From Candidatus Bathyoplasma sp. NZ (GTDB lineage Bacteria; Bacillota_I; Bacilli_A; MAG-NZ), in contig JABENI010000004.1 in the NCBI GenBank assembly GCA_013332095.1, positions 62,001-126,000 on the forward strand: a stretch of DNA of 64,000 bases, given 5' to 3'. The notes beneath the pieces are model-generated. The model searched no databases. It was not told where the DNA came from and saw only the letters and a program-made list of their open reading frames with translations. Below are positions 35,617 to 44,368 of this stretch, in pieces. A program made the translations under genes and the position numbers. Within the stretch, counting starts at the first letter, position 1, and each line of letters starts with the position of its first letter.

Positions 35617-36933
35617 TTATAACTCTCCTAACAAGGAAAATAATTTATCAATTTGGGTTGCAGATCTTTTTTCTGTAACACAGAATAAAATTTTATTATC
35701 TCCTAAATGTAAACCAGGCAAGATATTATTTTTCTCTAATTTTTCTTTAATTACAGCGTAGTCAATTTTTGATTTCACCACAAACTCATTGAAGAAATCA
35801 GCTTCATATACTCTCTCAAATTTATCTAAAGTAACGATTTTATCTAAAGCATAATGAGCTTTTTGATAATTTTGGTCAGCCATATCAATTAAACCTACTT
35901 TTCCTAAAGTAGTTAAGAAAATTGTTGCTGCTAAGACATTTAAAGATTGGTTAGAACAAATATTAGAATTAGCTTTTTCTCTTCTAATGTGTTGTTCACG
36001 GGCTTGTAAAGTTAAGACAAATGCACGGTTTCCATCAATATCTTTAGTTAAACCACAGATTCTACCTGGAAGTTTACGCATTAATTTTTTAGTCGTAAGC
36101 ATAAAGCCTAAATAGGCACCACCAAAACTTAAGGGAATACCTAAAGGTTGGGCATCCCCAACAACAATATCACTTTGCATTGATCCAGCGCTTTTAACAA
36201 CAGCTTGAGCTAAAGGGTTTACTACTATTGTAGATAAAGCTTTAACTTCATGACAAGCTTCACTTATCGCTGTTGAATTTTCAATAATTCCATAAAAATT
36301 TGGCGTTTGGGTAATGACACCTGATACCGTTTTATCTAACATCAATTTAATTTTTTCAGCATCAGTTGTTCCATCTTTACTAGGTACTACTATTACTTCG
36401 AATCCACGGAACTTTCCATATGTTTGAGCTACTTTAACATAGTTTGGCGAAACAGTATCAGAAATGATTACTTTATTTCTCTTAGTAGCGTTATTCATCA
36501 TCATACAGGCTTCAGCTAACGCGGTAGAAGCATCGTACATCGAGGCGTTAGAAACGTCCATATTACACAGATTAGTCATCAATGATTGGAATTCATATAT
36601 ATACTGTAAAGTTCCTTGAGCAACTTCTGGTTGGTATGGGGTATAAGCCGTAGCAAATTCACTTCTACTGGTTAAATACTGAATAGTGCTAGGAATATAA
36701 TGGTCGTATGCTCCCGCACCGATAAATGGAATCATATCGATTCTATTTTTTTTAGCAATTTTATCAATTTCTTCAGTCACTTCAACATCACATAAACTTC
36801 TAACTAAATCGTATTCACCTTTAAATCTAACATTTTCAGGGATGTCAGCAAATAGTTCATCAATTGATTCAATACCAATTGCCGAAAACATCTCTTCAGT
36901 ATCTTTTTTAGTATGTGGGATATATCTATGCAT
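35617..36933 (-). CDS. gcvPA: Glycine dehydrogenase (decarboxylating) subunit 1
   Basis: N-terminal half of the two-subunit P-protein found in Bacillota. The 438-aa protein opens [20 protein letters not shown] and contains [29 protein letters not shown] and the [18 protein letters not shown] block, all conserved in GcvPA. The start overlaps the gcvH stop (TAATG). It forms a heterotetramer with GcvPB. Confidence 0.96.
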   Translation of the reverse strand: MHRYIPHTKKDTEEMFSAIGIESIDELFADIPENVRFKGEYDLVRSLCDVEVTEEIDKIAKKNRIDMIPFIGAGAYDHYIPSTIQYLTSRSEFATAYTPYQPEVAQGTLQYIYEFQSLMTNLCNMDVSNASMYDASTALAEACMMMNNATKRNKVIISDTVSPNYVKVAQTYGKFRGFEVIVVPSKDGTTDAEKIKLMLDKTVSGVITQTPNFYGIIENSTAISEACHEVKALSTIVVNPLAQAVVKSAGSMQSDIVVGDAQPLGIPLSFGGAYLGFMLTTKKLMRKLPGRICGLTKDIDGNRAFVLTLQAREQHIRREKANSNICSNQSLNVLAATIFLTTLGKVGLIDMADQNYQKAHYALDKIVTLDKFERVYEADFFNEFVVKSKIDYAVIKEKLEKNNILPGLHLGDNKILFCVTEKRSATQIDKLFSLLGEL

Positions 36934-37307
36934 TATTTTATAAACTCAGCATAAGCAGCAGCATCCATTAATCCATCTAATTGACCAGCATCAGATAATT
37001 CAATTTTTGCAATCCATGCACCGTAAGGGTTATCATTCATAATTTCAGGTGAATCTTCTAATGTTTCATTTACTTCAATAATTTTACCAGAAACGGGCGC
37101 GATAATATCAGATGCTGCTTTAACTGACTCGACAGTGCCAAAAGTATCTTCTTGTTTAACTTCTTCGTCGATAGTTGGTAATTCAACAAAGACAATTTCT
37201 CCTAATTGTTCTTGAGCGAATGCCGTAATACCAACAGCCGCAATATTTCCTTCTACTTGGATCCATTCGTGATCGGTTGAATACAGTAATCCTTCTTTGA
37301 TTTCCAT
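36933..37307 (-). CDS. gcvH: Glycine cleavage system H protein
   Basis: Lipoyl carrier that shuttles the aminomethyl group between P, T and L proteins. The 124-aa protein has the lipoylated lysine at residue 63 in VESVKAASD, with the flanking GEIVFVELP and SPEIMNDNPYGAWI. It is a target of the LplA and LipA encoded just across the divergent promoter. The start follows TAGGAGGATTTTT. Confidence 0.96.
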   Translation of the reverse strand: MEIKEGLLYSTDHEWIQVEGNIAAVGITAFAQEQLGEIVFVELPTIDEEVKQEDTFGTVESVKAASDIIAPVSGKIIEVNETLEDSPEIMNDNPYGAWIAKIELSDAGQLDGLMDAAAYAEFIK

Positions 37308-37321
37308 AAAAATCCTCCTAA

Positions 37322-38392
37322 TTATTTTTTGTAATTTTTATTCATAAACTTTCTTGAGACTACACTTGCTTTAATTTTTTTATTTCTAATTTGAACATAC
37401 AGTGTATCACCAATTTTATATTTAACAGGTATCAACGCTAGAGCAATAGCCGCCTCTTTCAGTTTATACCCTGTAGTTATCTCACCAATTACTTGATCAT
37501 TTTCATTTAAAACTTTGTAACCATGTCGAGGAATACCCTTATCAATTAACTCGATTCCCACACTTTTTAATTTTCTGTTTTCTTTAATTTTAACTAGACT
37601 ATCGCGACCAATAAAATCTTTGTCTAATTTAACAAATATACCTAAATTAGCTTCAATTGGATTAATTTGATCTGAAATTTCATTACCGTATAAAGGTAGA
37701 GCAGCTTCAAATCTTAAAGTATCACGTGCACCTAGTCCAATGGGACTTGCTCCTAATTCGATAAACTTATCCCAAATATTTAAAACGTTTTGGGAGTAGA
37801 CTTCGAATCCATCTTCACCGGTATAACCAGTTCTCGATACAATACAATCTTCACCTAAAACTTTAATTTCTTGGAAATTAAAAAATTCAATTTTTGTTAA
37901 ATCATAGTCAGTCATTTGCTGTAAAATGTTTTCTGCGTTTGGACCTTGAATAGCAATTTCTGATATTTTTGAGATATCTTTAATCGCCACATTAAATTTA
38001 TTATTTTGCTTTAACCATTCAAAATCTTTTTCCTTATTAGAAGCGTTTACAACAAGTAAAAATTTATTATCATTATATTTATAAACCAATAAATCATCAA
38101 CTACTGTACCATTTTTATAGCACATTAAACCATACATAACTTGAAATTCTTTCATTGCACTAATATCATTAGTAAAAATATGTTGAATGTAATCAATTGC
38201 TCTTTCACCTTCAATGATTACTTCACCCATATGGGAAACATCAAAAATACCAGCATTAGTTCTAACTTGGTGATGTTCTTCAGTAATGCCTGCGTACTGT
38301 ATCGGCAGATTAAACCCGCCGAAATCAACCATTTTTGCATTTAATCCAACATGTTTTTCAAATAATGTTGTTTTAATCATTTCGTTTGCCAT
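37322..38392 (-). CDS. gcvT: Aminomethyltransferase (glycine cleavage T protein)
   Basis: Transfers the methylene group to tetrahydrofolate and releases ammonia. The 356-aa protein has TTLFEKHVGLNAKMVDFGG, GIFDVSHMGE, the folate-site RTGYTGEDGFEVY and GLGARDTLRFEAALPLYGNE. The ATG at 38392 follows GAGGAGGAAATT; an ORF extension upstream to 38434 lacks family residues and contains this ribosome-binding site. It is the first gene of the gcv operon. No glycine riboswitch is visible in the 129-bp divergent spacer. Confidence 0.96.
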   Translation of the reverse strand: MANEMIKTTLFEKHVGLNAKMVDFGGFNLPIQYAGITEEHHQVRTNAGIFDVSHMGEVIIEGERAIDYIQHIFTNDISAMKEFQVMYGLMCYKNGTVVDDLLVYKYNDNKFLLVVNASNKEKDFEWLKQNNKFNVAIKDISKISEIAIQGPNAENILQQMTDYDLTKIEFFNFQEIKVLGEDCIVSRTGYTGEDGFEVYSQNVLNIWDKFIELGASPIGLGARDTLRFEAALPLYGNEISDQINPIEANLGIFVKLDKDFIGRDSLVKIKENRKLKSVGIELIDKGIPRHGYKVLNENDQVIGEITTGYKLKEAAIALALIPVKYKIGDTLYVQIRNKKIKASVVSRKFMNKNYKK

Positions 38393-38521
38393 AATTTCCT
38401 CCTCCTCTAAAAATTTATAATAATTATATAACATTTTAGTTAAAATGTTAATGATTTATGGTAAAATAAATAAAAAAAAGGTAAGAAATAATTAAAATGT
38501 GTAAAGAAGGAGGAGGTTAAG

Positions 38522-39490
38522 ATGAATATTTATGTAAGCGATATTAAAAATTCTTCGTTAAATTTAATCTATGAATTATTTTTAATTGATAATTTTCAAG
38601 AGAACGCTTTTGTGGTATGGACAAACAATAAAGGAATTTATGTTGGGAAAAATCAAAATGTTATTGAAGAAATAAATTATGATTTTGTCAAAGAAGAACA
38701 ATTAGAAATATTTAGAAGACTTTCCGGAGGAGGAACAATTTTTCACGATCAAAATACCGTTTATTATTCTTTTATAATGAAAAATGATTCAGGAAGAACG
38801 GTTCCTGAAAATTTCAAATATTACAATACCATCATGGCTGATTTTTTTCAAAGTATCAACATTAATGTTGAATTAATCGGCAGAAATGATTTACTGATAA
38901 AAGGGAGAAAAGTTGGTGGGACTGCTGAGCATTATCGCCAAGGAATTATGGTCCATCATGGCTCGTTGTTGTTCGATACAGATATTGAGTATTTAGCTCA
39001 ATCAATTACCCCAAATAAAAAGAAATTTATTTCTAAAGCAATTAATTCAGTTGTCAGCAGAGTCGATAATATCAGTAACCATACTGAGATGACTATTGCA
39101 GAATTTCAAAATAAATTAGTCGACTATATGAAAAAAAAATATGACGGAACAATTTGTCCAATAGCTTCAAATTTTAAAGCAGAAGATTATGCGTACTATT
39201 TATCAGAGCAATGGAATTTTGGAAAAAGTCCAAAATACAGTTATCAAAAAGAAGAAAAATATCCGTTTGGGCTAGTGAAAGTTAAAATGAATATTGCAGA
39301 AGGTAAAATAAAAGAAATGGCGATAACAGGAGATTTTTTCAGCAGTGAGGATATTGCAGAATTGGAAAAAAAATTCATTGGCAAAGCCTATTTAAAAAAT
39401 ATTTTAGAAAAAATATTAGCAGATATCGAATTAGGAGCTTTTATTGCTGGCAGTAGCGATGAAAATTTAATTAATTTAATGTGGGAGTAA
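38522..39490 (+). CDS. lplA: Lipoate-protein ligase A
   Basis: Attaches lipoate, via lipoyl-AMP, to carrier domains such as GcvH. The 322-aa protein has the substrate motif RRLSGGGTIFHD, GRNDLLIKGRKVGGTAEHY with the catalytic lysine, and a full C-terminal accessory domain (about residues 235-322: LVKVKMNIAEGKIKEMAITGD), so it can probably activate lipoate by itself. The start follows AAGGAGGAGGTTAAG. It is divergent from gcvT and directly upstream of lipA. Confidence 0.93.
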   Translation: MNIYVSDIKNSSLNLIYELFLIDNFQENAFVVWTNNKGIYVGKNQNVIEEINYDFVKEEQLEIFRRLSGGGTIFHDQNTVYYSFIMKNDSGRTVPENFKYYNTIMADFFQSININVELIGRNDLLIKGRKVGGTAEHYRQGIMVHHGSLLFDTDIEYLAQSITPNKKKFISKAINSVVSRVDNISNHTEMTIAEFQNKLVDYMKKKYDGTICPIASNFKAEDYAYYLSEQWNFGKSPKYSYQKEEKYPFGLVKVKMNIAEGKIKEMAITGDFFSSEDIAELEKKFIGKAYLKNILEKILADIELGAFIAGSSDENLINLMWE

Positions 39491-39492
39491 AG

Positions 39493-40338
39493 ATGAAAAG
39501 AACAGCAAAGCCAGAATGGTTAAAGATAAAAATCAATAGTAAGCACCAGGAAGTTAGTAAACTACTCCGTGAGCATAATTTAATAACAGTATGCGAGGAA
39601 GCAAACTGTCCAAATAAAATGGAATGCTTTGCCAAAAAAACGGCAACATTTATGATATTGGGAGATGTTTGTACTAGAAATTGTCGATATTGTAACGTAA
39701 GTTCAGGACAGCCTGACAAAATGGTTGTGGATGATTCAGAAAATATCAGCAAGACAATTGATCTTTTAAAACTTAAATACGCTGTTGTTACTTCAGTGAC
39801 GAGAGATGATTTAAAAGATGGAGGCGCAAGTTATTTTGTTAAAATAATCGAACTTGTAAAAGAAAAAGGAAATTGTAAAATAGAAGTTTTAATACCAGAT
39901 TTTCAAGGTGATCTAGTAGCTCTAAAAATGGTAGTAGTTGCGAATCCTGATGTTTTAAATCATAATATTGAAGCAACAAGAAATATTTTTCCGATAGTAA
40001 GACCAAAAGGAAGTTATGATGATTCGTTAAATTTACTCAAAAGAGTAAAAGAACTCAATCCTAAGATGATAACTAAATCTGGATTTATGGTAGGATTAGG
40101 AGAAACGTTTGACCAAGTAGTTCAAACGTTAAAAGATTTAAGAAATGTTGGAGTAGATATTGTAACAATAGGTCAATATTTACAACCGAGTAAAGAAAAT
40201 ATTGAAGTTAGGGAATTTATCAATCCTAAAACATTTAGAGAGTACACAAAAATTGGTCTAGAATTAGGATTTAAAAATGTTTACAGCGGTCCTTTTGTGA
40301 GAAGTTCTTACAATGCAGAAGAAATATACAAAAATTAA
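39493..40338 (+). CDS. lipA: Lipoyl synthase
   Basis: Radical-SAM enzyme that inserts two sulphurs into octanoyl groups on carrier proteins. The 281-aa protein has both cluster motifs: the auxiliary CEEANCPNKMEC (Cys34, 39, 45) and the radical-SAM CTRNCRYC (Cys60, 64, 67), plus the C-terminal GPFVRSSYNAEE with the RSSY motif. The ATG at 39493 lies 2 nt after the lplA stop and uses a GGGAG that spans it. Together with LplA it allows both synthesis and salvage of lipoate. Confidence 0.95.
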   Translation: MKRTAKPEWLKIKINSKHQEVSKLLREHNLITVCEEANCPNKMECFAKKTATFMILGDVCTRNCRYCNVSSGQPDKMVVDDSENISKTIDLLKLKYAVVTSVTRDDLKDGGASYFVKIIELVKEKGNCKIEVLIPDFQGDLVALKMVVVANPDVLNHNIEATRNIFPIVRPKGSYDDSLNLLKRVKELNPKMITKSGFMVGLGETFDQVVQTLKDLRNVGVDIVTIGQYLQPSKENIEVREFINPKTFREYTKIGLELGFKNVYSGPFVRSSYNAEEIYKN

Positions 40339-40434
40339 GTAGAGACTAAAATTATCTTTTTATTTGAAAATATCAGAATATTTTATCAACAAATGGTAAA
40401 AATAAAATTAATCAAATTTAAGGAGATGATCAAG

Positions 40435-40830
40435 ATGGAGTTTTTTCCAGAAGCAAGAAAAAATATAACTAACCTGTGGGATAATTTTACCGAAGAAATG
40501 TATAATAAAAAACATCTTTTACCTACAGATATTTACGAACTGAATAATAAATATTATTTAGAAACAGAACTTCCAGGTTTTAAAAAAGAAAATATTAAGG
40601 TAGATTATCAAGATGGTCATTTAGTACTAACCGCCAAACGTGAATTTGTAGAAGATGATAAAAAAATTTATATTAAAAGAGAAAAAAATTATGGTGAGTA
40701 TACCAGAAGGTTTTATTTAAATCAAATAAATAAAACAGAGATTAAGGCATCTCATACAGATGGAATCTTAACAATAATTGTTCCTAAATCAAAAGTTTTA
40801 GAAAAAGAAAATTCGGTAAAAATTGATTAA
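40435..40830 (+). CDS. Small heat shock protein (Hsp20/alpha-crystallin family)
   Basis: ATP-independent holdase chaperone. The 131-aa protein has a short N-terminal arm, then the alpha-crystallin domain with YYLETELPGFKKENIKVDYQ, GEYTRRFYL and the C-terminal GILTIIVPK (the conserved GxLxxxxPK-type motif). I use the ATG at 40435, 9 nt after AAGGAG; another ATG three codons upstream touches the ribosome-binding site. No CIRCE or CtsR operator was recognised upstream. A long terminator hairpin follows. Confidence 0.92.
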   Translation: MEFFPEARKNITNLWDNFTEEMYNKKHLLPTDIYELNNKYYLETELPGFKKENIKVDYQDGHLVLTAKREFVEDDKKIYIKREKNYGEYTRRFYLNQINKTEIKASHTDGILTIIVPKSKVLEKENSVKID

Positions 40831-40833
40831 CTT

Positions 40834-40868
40834 AAATATGTAAAATAATTTTATTATTTTACATATTT
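40834..40868 (+). terminator. Rho-independent terminator after hsp20
   Basis: AAATATGTAAAATAAT (40834-40849) pairs perfectly with ATTATTTTACATATTT (40853-40868), a 16-bp stem, followed by a T-rich tract. Confidence 0.8.
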
Positions 40869-40933
40869 TTATTTTACAAAATATATTAATAAATGCTAAA
40901 AAAAATGTATAATAAATTAGGCAGGTGATCGAA

Positions 40934-42148
40934 TTGAAACAGAGAAAAATTTTATGTATTGATTTAAAAAGTTTTTTTGCTTCAGTAGAATGCCGAGATT
41001 TAAATTTAGACCCTTTTAAAACACCGTTAGTAGTTGCTGATTTAAAATATGGGAAAAGTGGAATTACCTTAGCGATTACCCCTTATCTGAAAAATAAAGG
41101 CATCAACTCCCGCTCTAGATTGTATCAACTTCCTAAAAATATCAATATTATCTATGCTAAACCTAGACACAGTCGTTATGTAGAGGTATCTAGAGAAATA
41201 CTTAATATTTATTTAGAATATGTTAGTGAAAAAGATTTAGATGCATACTCAATTGATGAAGTGTTTTTAGACGTAACTAATTATTTAAAATACTATGAAA
41301 AAGATGAGATAAATTTAGCTAAAAATATTCAAAGCGAGATTTTAAGAAGAACTAAAATAAGTTCTTCAGTCGGGATATCATCCAGTAAATTATTAGCTAA
41401 ATACGCTTTAGATTTAGCTGCTAAAAATAGTAAAGATGGAATAGCCGTTTGGGATCAAGAGGACATTTACGATAAATTATGGAAAATTAAAGATTTAACA
41501 CGAGTTTGGGGAATAGGTCCTGCAACAGCAAAAAAGTTATATAGTCTAGGCATTCATAATGTGGAACAATTGGCTAAGGCAAATAAAACTTTCGTAGAAA
41601 AGTATTTAGGAGTTTATGGAGCAAAATTAGTCGAAAATGCAAATGGTCGAGAAACAGATTATCAGAGAAATTCTAAAACCAATGAGAGTATCGGACATAG
41701 TCATGTTACGAATCGCGACATATATGCGACTGAAGCCAAAAATTTAATGTTAGATATCGTAGATAAAATAGCAAGGAGATTACGAAGGAAAAAATTAAAA
41801 ACAAAAGTAGTTAGAATTGCGATTAACTATTCTAAAAGTACATCCAACAACGGTTTTAGTAAACAGTGTACTACTGAATATTATATTGATAATCCTAAAC
41901 AAATTTATGAAATATGTTTGAAATTTTTTGATGCTTTTTATGATTTAAGTCCAATTAGAAAAGTCAGCATAACTGCTGGTAAATTAAAATATTTTAAAGA
42001 GACACAAATAGATTTATTTGGTAATCAAGAAAAAATTGATAAAGAAGATAACTTATTGAAAGCAGTCGATAAAATTCAAAGACAGTTTGGGAAAAATAAA
42101 ATAAAAAGGGCATCGAGAGAAATAAAAAGTGAGTTGAGGAAAAAATAG
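40934..42148 (+). CDS. Y-family (UmuC/DinB-like) translesion DNA polymerase
   Basis: Error-prone lesion-bypass polymerase. The protein of about 404 aa has the palm motif CIDLKSFFASVEC with its catalytic aspartate, the YSIDEVFLDVT motif with the SIDE catalytic pair, a helix-hairpin-helix (VWGIGPATAKKLYSLGI), a little-finger domain and a beta-clamp-binding motif QIDLF near residue 362. It resembles Bacillus YqjW/UvrX more than DinB by its IDLKSFFAS start, but this is an impression. The TTG at 40934 follows AGGTG by 6 nt; the GTG at 40925 falls within that site. TATAAT at 40912-40917 may be its -10. No LexA box was identified. Confidence 0.9.
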   Translation: MKQRKILCIDLKSFFASVECRDLNLDPFKTPLVVADLKYGKSGITLAITPYLKNKGINSRSRLYQLPKNINIIYAKPRHSRYVEVSREILNIYLEYVSEKDLDAYSIDEVFLDVTNYLKYYEKDEINLAKNIQSEILRRTKISSSVGISSSKLLAKYALDLAAKNSKDGIAVWDQEDIYDKLWKIKDLTRVWGIGPATAKKLYSLGIHNVEQLAKANKTFVEKYLGVYGAKLVENANGRETDYQRNSKTNESIGHSHVTNRDIYATEAKNLMLDIVDKIARRLRRKKLKTKVVRIAINYSKSTSNNGFSKQCTTEYYIDNPKQIYEICLKFFDAFYDLSPIRKVSITAGKLKYFKETQIDLFGNQEKIDKEDNLLKAVDKIQRQFGKNKIKRASREIKSELRKK

Positions 42149-42185
42149 CAATAAAATAAAAAGTCCTTTAAAATATCTATTTTAG

Positions 42186-42194
42186 TGATATAAT
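42186..42194 (+). promoter_or_regulatory. Extended -10 promoter of glyA
   Basis: TGA-TATAAT (42186-42194) is an extended -10 element 34 nt before the glyA start; the -35 (TTTAAA near 42167) is weak. Confidence 0.55.
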
Positions 42195-42228
42195 GTATCT
42201 GTATCAAAAAATGATAGGGGGATATGAA

Positions 42229-43458
42229 ATGAGTAAATTAGATAAAGTTTTTGATTTAATTAAAGAAGAAGCAGAAAGACAAGAAACAAATATTGAATTA
42301 ATCGCTTCTGAAAATTTTGTTTCTAAAGCAGTTTTAGAAGCACAAGGAAGTGTCTTAACGAATAAATATGCTGAAGGCTATCCAGGAAGAAGATATTACG
42401 GTGGATGCGAAGTAGTAGATGAAGTTGAAAAGATTGCGATTGAGACATTAAAAGAAATTTTTAATGTTAAATATGCAAACGTTCAAGCACATTCAGGGTC
42501 AACTGCAAATATGGGAGCTTATAGAGCAATCATTAAACCAGGTGATACCGTATTAGGATTATCACTAGATCACGGTGGACATTTAACACATGGGCATTTT
42601 TTAAATTTTTCAGGAATTGATTACAAATTTGTATCTTATCAATTAAATAAAGAAACGGAAACTCTTGATTATGAAGTAATTAGAAAAATTGCGCTTGAAA
42701 GCAAGCCTCAATTGATTGTAGCTGGTGCAAGTGCCTATTCAAGAGCAATTGATTTCAAAAAATTTAGAGAAATCTGTGACGAAGTTGGAGCAAAATTAAT
42801 GGTAGATATGGCACATATCGCTGGATTAGTGGCTGCTAAACAACACATGAATCCATGTGAATATGCAGATATCATAACTTCAACAACTCATAAGACCTTA
42901 AGAGGACCTCGTGGAGGAATCATTTTAACTAACGATGAAGATTTAGCAAAACAAATTAATCGCGTAATTTTTCCAGGAATTCAAGGCGGTCCATTAATGC
43001 ATGTTATCGCTGCTAAAGCAGTGTGTTTCCTAGAAGTATTACAGCCTGAATATACGGAATACCAAAAACAAGTTGTAAAAAATGCTAAAGTATTAGCGAG
43101 CGAATTAACAAAACACGGATTAAGAATTGTTTCTGGTGGAACTGACAATCATTTAATATTAGTAGATGTTAAAGGTTCATTAGGAATTACCGGTAAAAAA
43201 GCGGAAAATCTATTGGATGAAGTTAAAATTACTTGTAATAAAAATACGATTCCATTCGATCAAGAAAAACCGTTTATCGCAAGTGGAATTCGTTTAGGAA
43301 CACCAGCTATTACTTCTAGAGGATTTAAAGAAGAAGAAGTTAAAGAAGTTGCTAGATTAATTGCTACTGCCCTTAAAAATCACGAAGATGAAGCAGTTAA
43401 AGCAAAAGTTAGAAAAGATGTAAAAGATTTAACTAGCAAATTCCCTATTTATAAATAA
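42229..43458 (+). CDS. glyA: Serine hydroxymethyltransferase
   Basis: PLP enzyme that interconverts serine and glycine while charging tetrahydrofolate, metabolically linked to the glycine cleavage operon nearby. The 409-aa protein has [39 protein letters not shown] and the PLP lysine in [13 protein letters not shown]. The ATG at 42229 follows AGGGGGATATGAA; an upstream extension to 42193 lacks family residues and overlaps the promoter. It is transcribed alone and ends at a terminator. Confidence 0.97.
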   Translation: MSKLDKVFDLIKEEAERQETNIELIASENFVSKAVLEAQGSVLTNKYAEGYPGRRYYGGCEVVDEVEKIAIETLKEIFNVKYANVQAHSGSTANMGAYRAIIKPGDTVLGLSLDHGGHLTHGHFLNFSGIDYKFVSYQLNKETETLDYEVIRKIALESKPQLIVAGASAYSRAIDFKKFREICDEVGAKLMVDMAHIAGLVAAKQHMNPCEYADIITSTTHKTLRGPRGGIILTNDEDLAKQINRVIFPGIQGGPLMHVIAAKAVCFLEVLQPEYTEYQKQVVKNAKVLASELTKHGLRIVSGGTDNHLILVDVKGSLGITGKKAENLLDEVKITCNKNTIPFDQEKPFIASGIRLGTPAITSRGFKEEEVKEVARLIATALKNHEDEAVKAKVRKDVKDLTSKFPIYK

Positions 43459-43478
43459 ATTTTTAGATCAACAAGATT

Positions 43479-43518
43479 AAACTTTCTGAAAATATTTACA
43501 TTTTTGGAGAGTTTTTAT
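43479..43518 (+). terminator. Rho-independent terminator of glyA
   Basis: AAACTTTC (43479-43486) pairs with GAGAGTTT (43507-43514), one G-U pair, with an AT-rich inner loop and a T tract. Confidence 0.6.
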
Positions 43519-43641
43519 TTTTAATTAATGTTTTGGCAATTTTTTAGATTATCCTTGATAACATTCAATTTTAAAATAGTTAGAGATGTTTTACTAACTT
43601 TTTGGATTGGACAAAAGCGGATACTATTAATAGTTTACAAT

Positions 43642-43690
43642 AAAAAAAATAACTAAGATGAATGTTTTTATCTCTGTTATTTTTTATTTT
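43642..43690 (-). terminator. Terminator of the GNAT gene
   Basis: On the minus strand AATAACAGAGAT and ATCTTAGTTATT pair imperfectly around an 8-12-nt loop and are followed by eight T. Confidence 0.5.
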
Positions 43691-44250
43691 TTAATCAATA
43701 TTTTTTTATTTAGCATAAAATATACTGCATAAGTAGTTTGAAGACCACTTTCTTTGTTGTATTCTTCAACTTCTTTTAATTTTTTGAATCCTTGTTTTTC
43801 GAGCATTGAAATAGCTTTTTGATTTAAAATACTAGTATAAGCTTCTATTTTTTCCAAATTAATTATCTCAAAACCATAATTAATTACTTGTTTTAAAGCA
43901 GTACTCATAATTCCTTTTCCAGTATTACCAGGATAAAGACTAAAACCTAACTCTCCATGGTTATCTTTAAGATTTATTCCCCAGATGGAAATATCACCTA
44001 ATATTTTGTCAGTTTCTCGATTAGCAATACTCCAAAAAATAAATTTATTTTCTTTTACATTTAAATTTACTCTTTCAATGTAATCATAAGCTTCAGCAAT
44101 ATTTTGATATATTGGGATATCTGAAAATTCAAAATTCTTTTTGTCTGACCTAAAATTATAGATGTACTCAGCATCCTTTTTTTCTAATTGCCTTAATTTT
44201 AAGACGTCTGTAGTAAGCATTGGAAAGGGAGTGAAATCAATTTTTAACAT
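43684..44250 (-). CDS. GNAT family N-acetyltransferase (RimJ/RimL-like)
   Basis: Acetyl-CoA-dependent transferase of the Acetyltransf_3 type. The 188-aa protein has LRQLEKKDAEYIYNFRSD at the N-terminus, IGDISIWG-like strands (ILGDISIWGI), the acetyl-CoA loop LYPGNTGKGIMSTAL with the Q/RxxGxG/A-like pattern, and EAYTSILNQKAISMLEKQGF near the end. Substrates of this group include protein N-termini and aminoglycosides, so none is assigned. It is single, divergent from the pst operon. The start follows AGAGGTGATTAA. Confidence 0.88.
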   Translation of the reverse strand: MLKIDFTPFPMLTTDVLKLRQLEKKDAEYIYNFRSDKKNFEFSDIPIYQNIAEAYDYIERVNLNVKENKFIFWSIANRETDKILGDISIWGINLKDNHGELGFSLYPGNTGKGIMSTALKQVINYGFEIINLEKIEAYTSILNQKAISMLEKQGFKKLKEVEEYNKESGLQTTYAVYFMLNKKILIKK

Positions 44251-44287
44251 TTAATCACCTCTTCAAAAGTATAGCATAAGATAAAAA

Positions 44288-44341
44288 TTTACAAAAATTT
44301 TACATTGAAAACATATTAACTTAAAATATGATAGATATAAT
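44288..44341 (+). promoter_or_regulatory. pst promoter region with Pho-box-like repeats
   Basis: TTTACA at 44288-44293 and again at 44299-44304 are spaced 11 bp start to start, like the repeats (TT[ATC]ACA) bound by PhoP in Bacillus; a weaker TTAACT follows at 44316-44321. TATAAT at 44336-44341 is the likely -10, 28 nt before the pstS start codon. This fits control by the response regulator at the operon end but is weak evidence in AT-rich DNA. Confidence 0.4.
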
Positions 44342-44368
44342 AAAAAATAAGAAGGGGGAGGGTAATTA

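Noticed and set aside
38393-38521. Looked for a glycine riboswitch before gcvT.
   Set aside because: The 129-bp divergent spacer is too short and lacks the conserved aptamer core.
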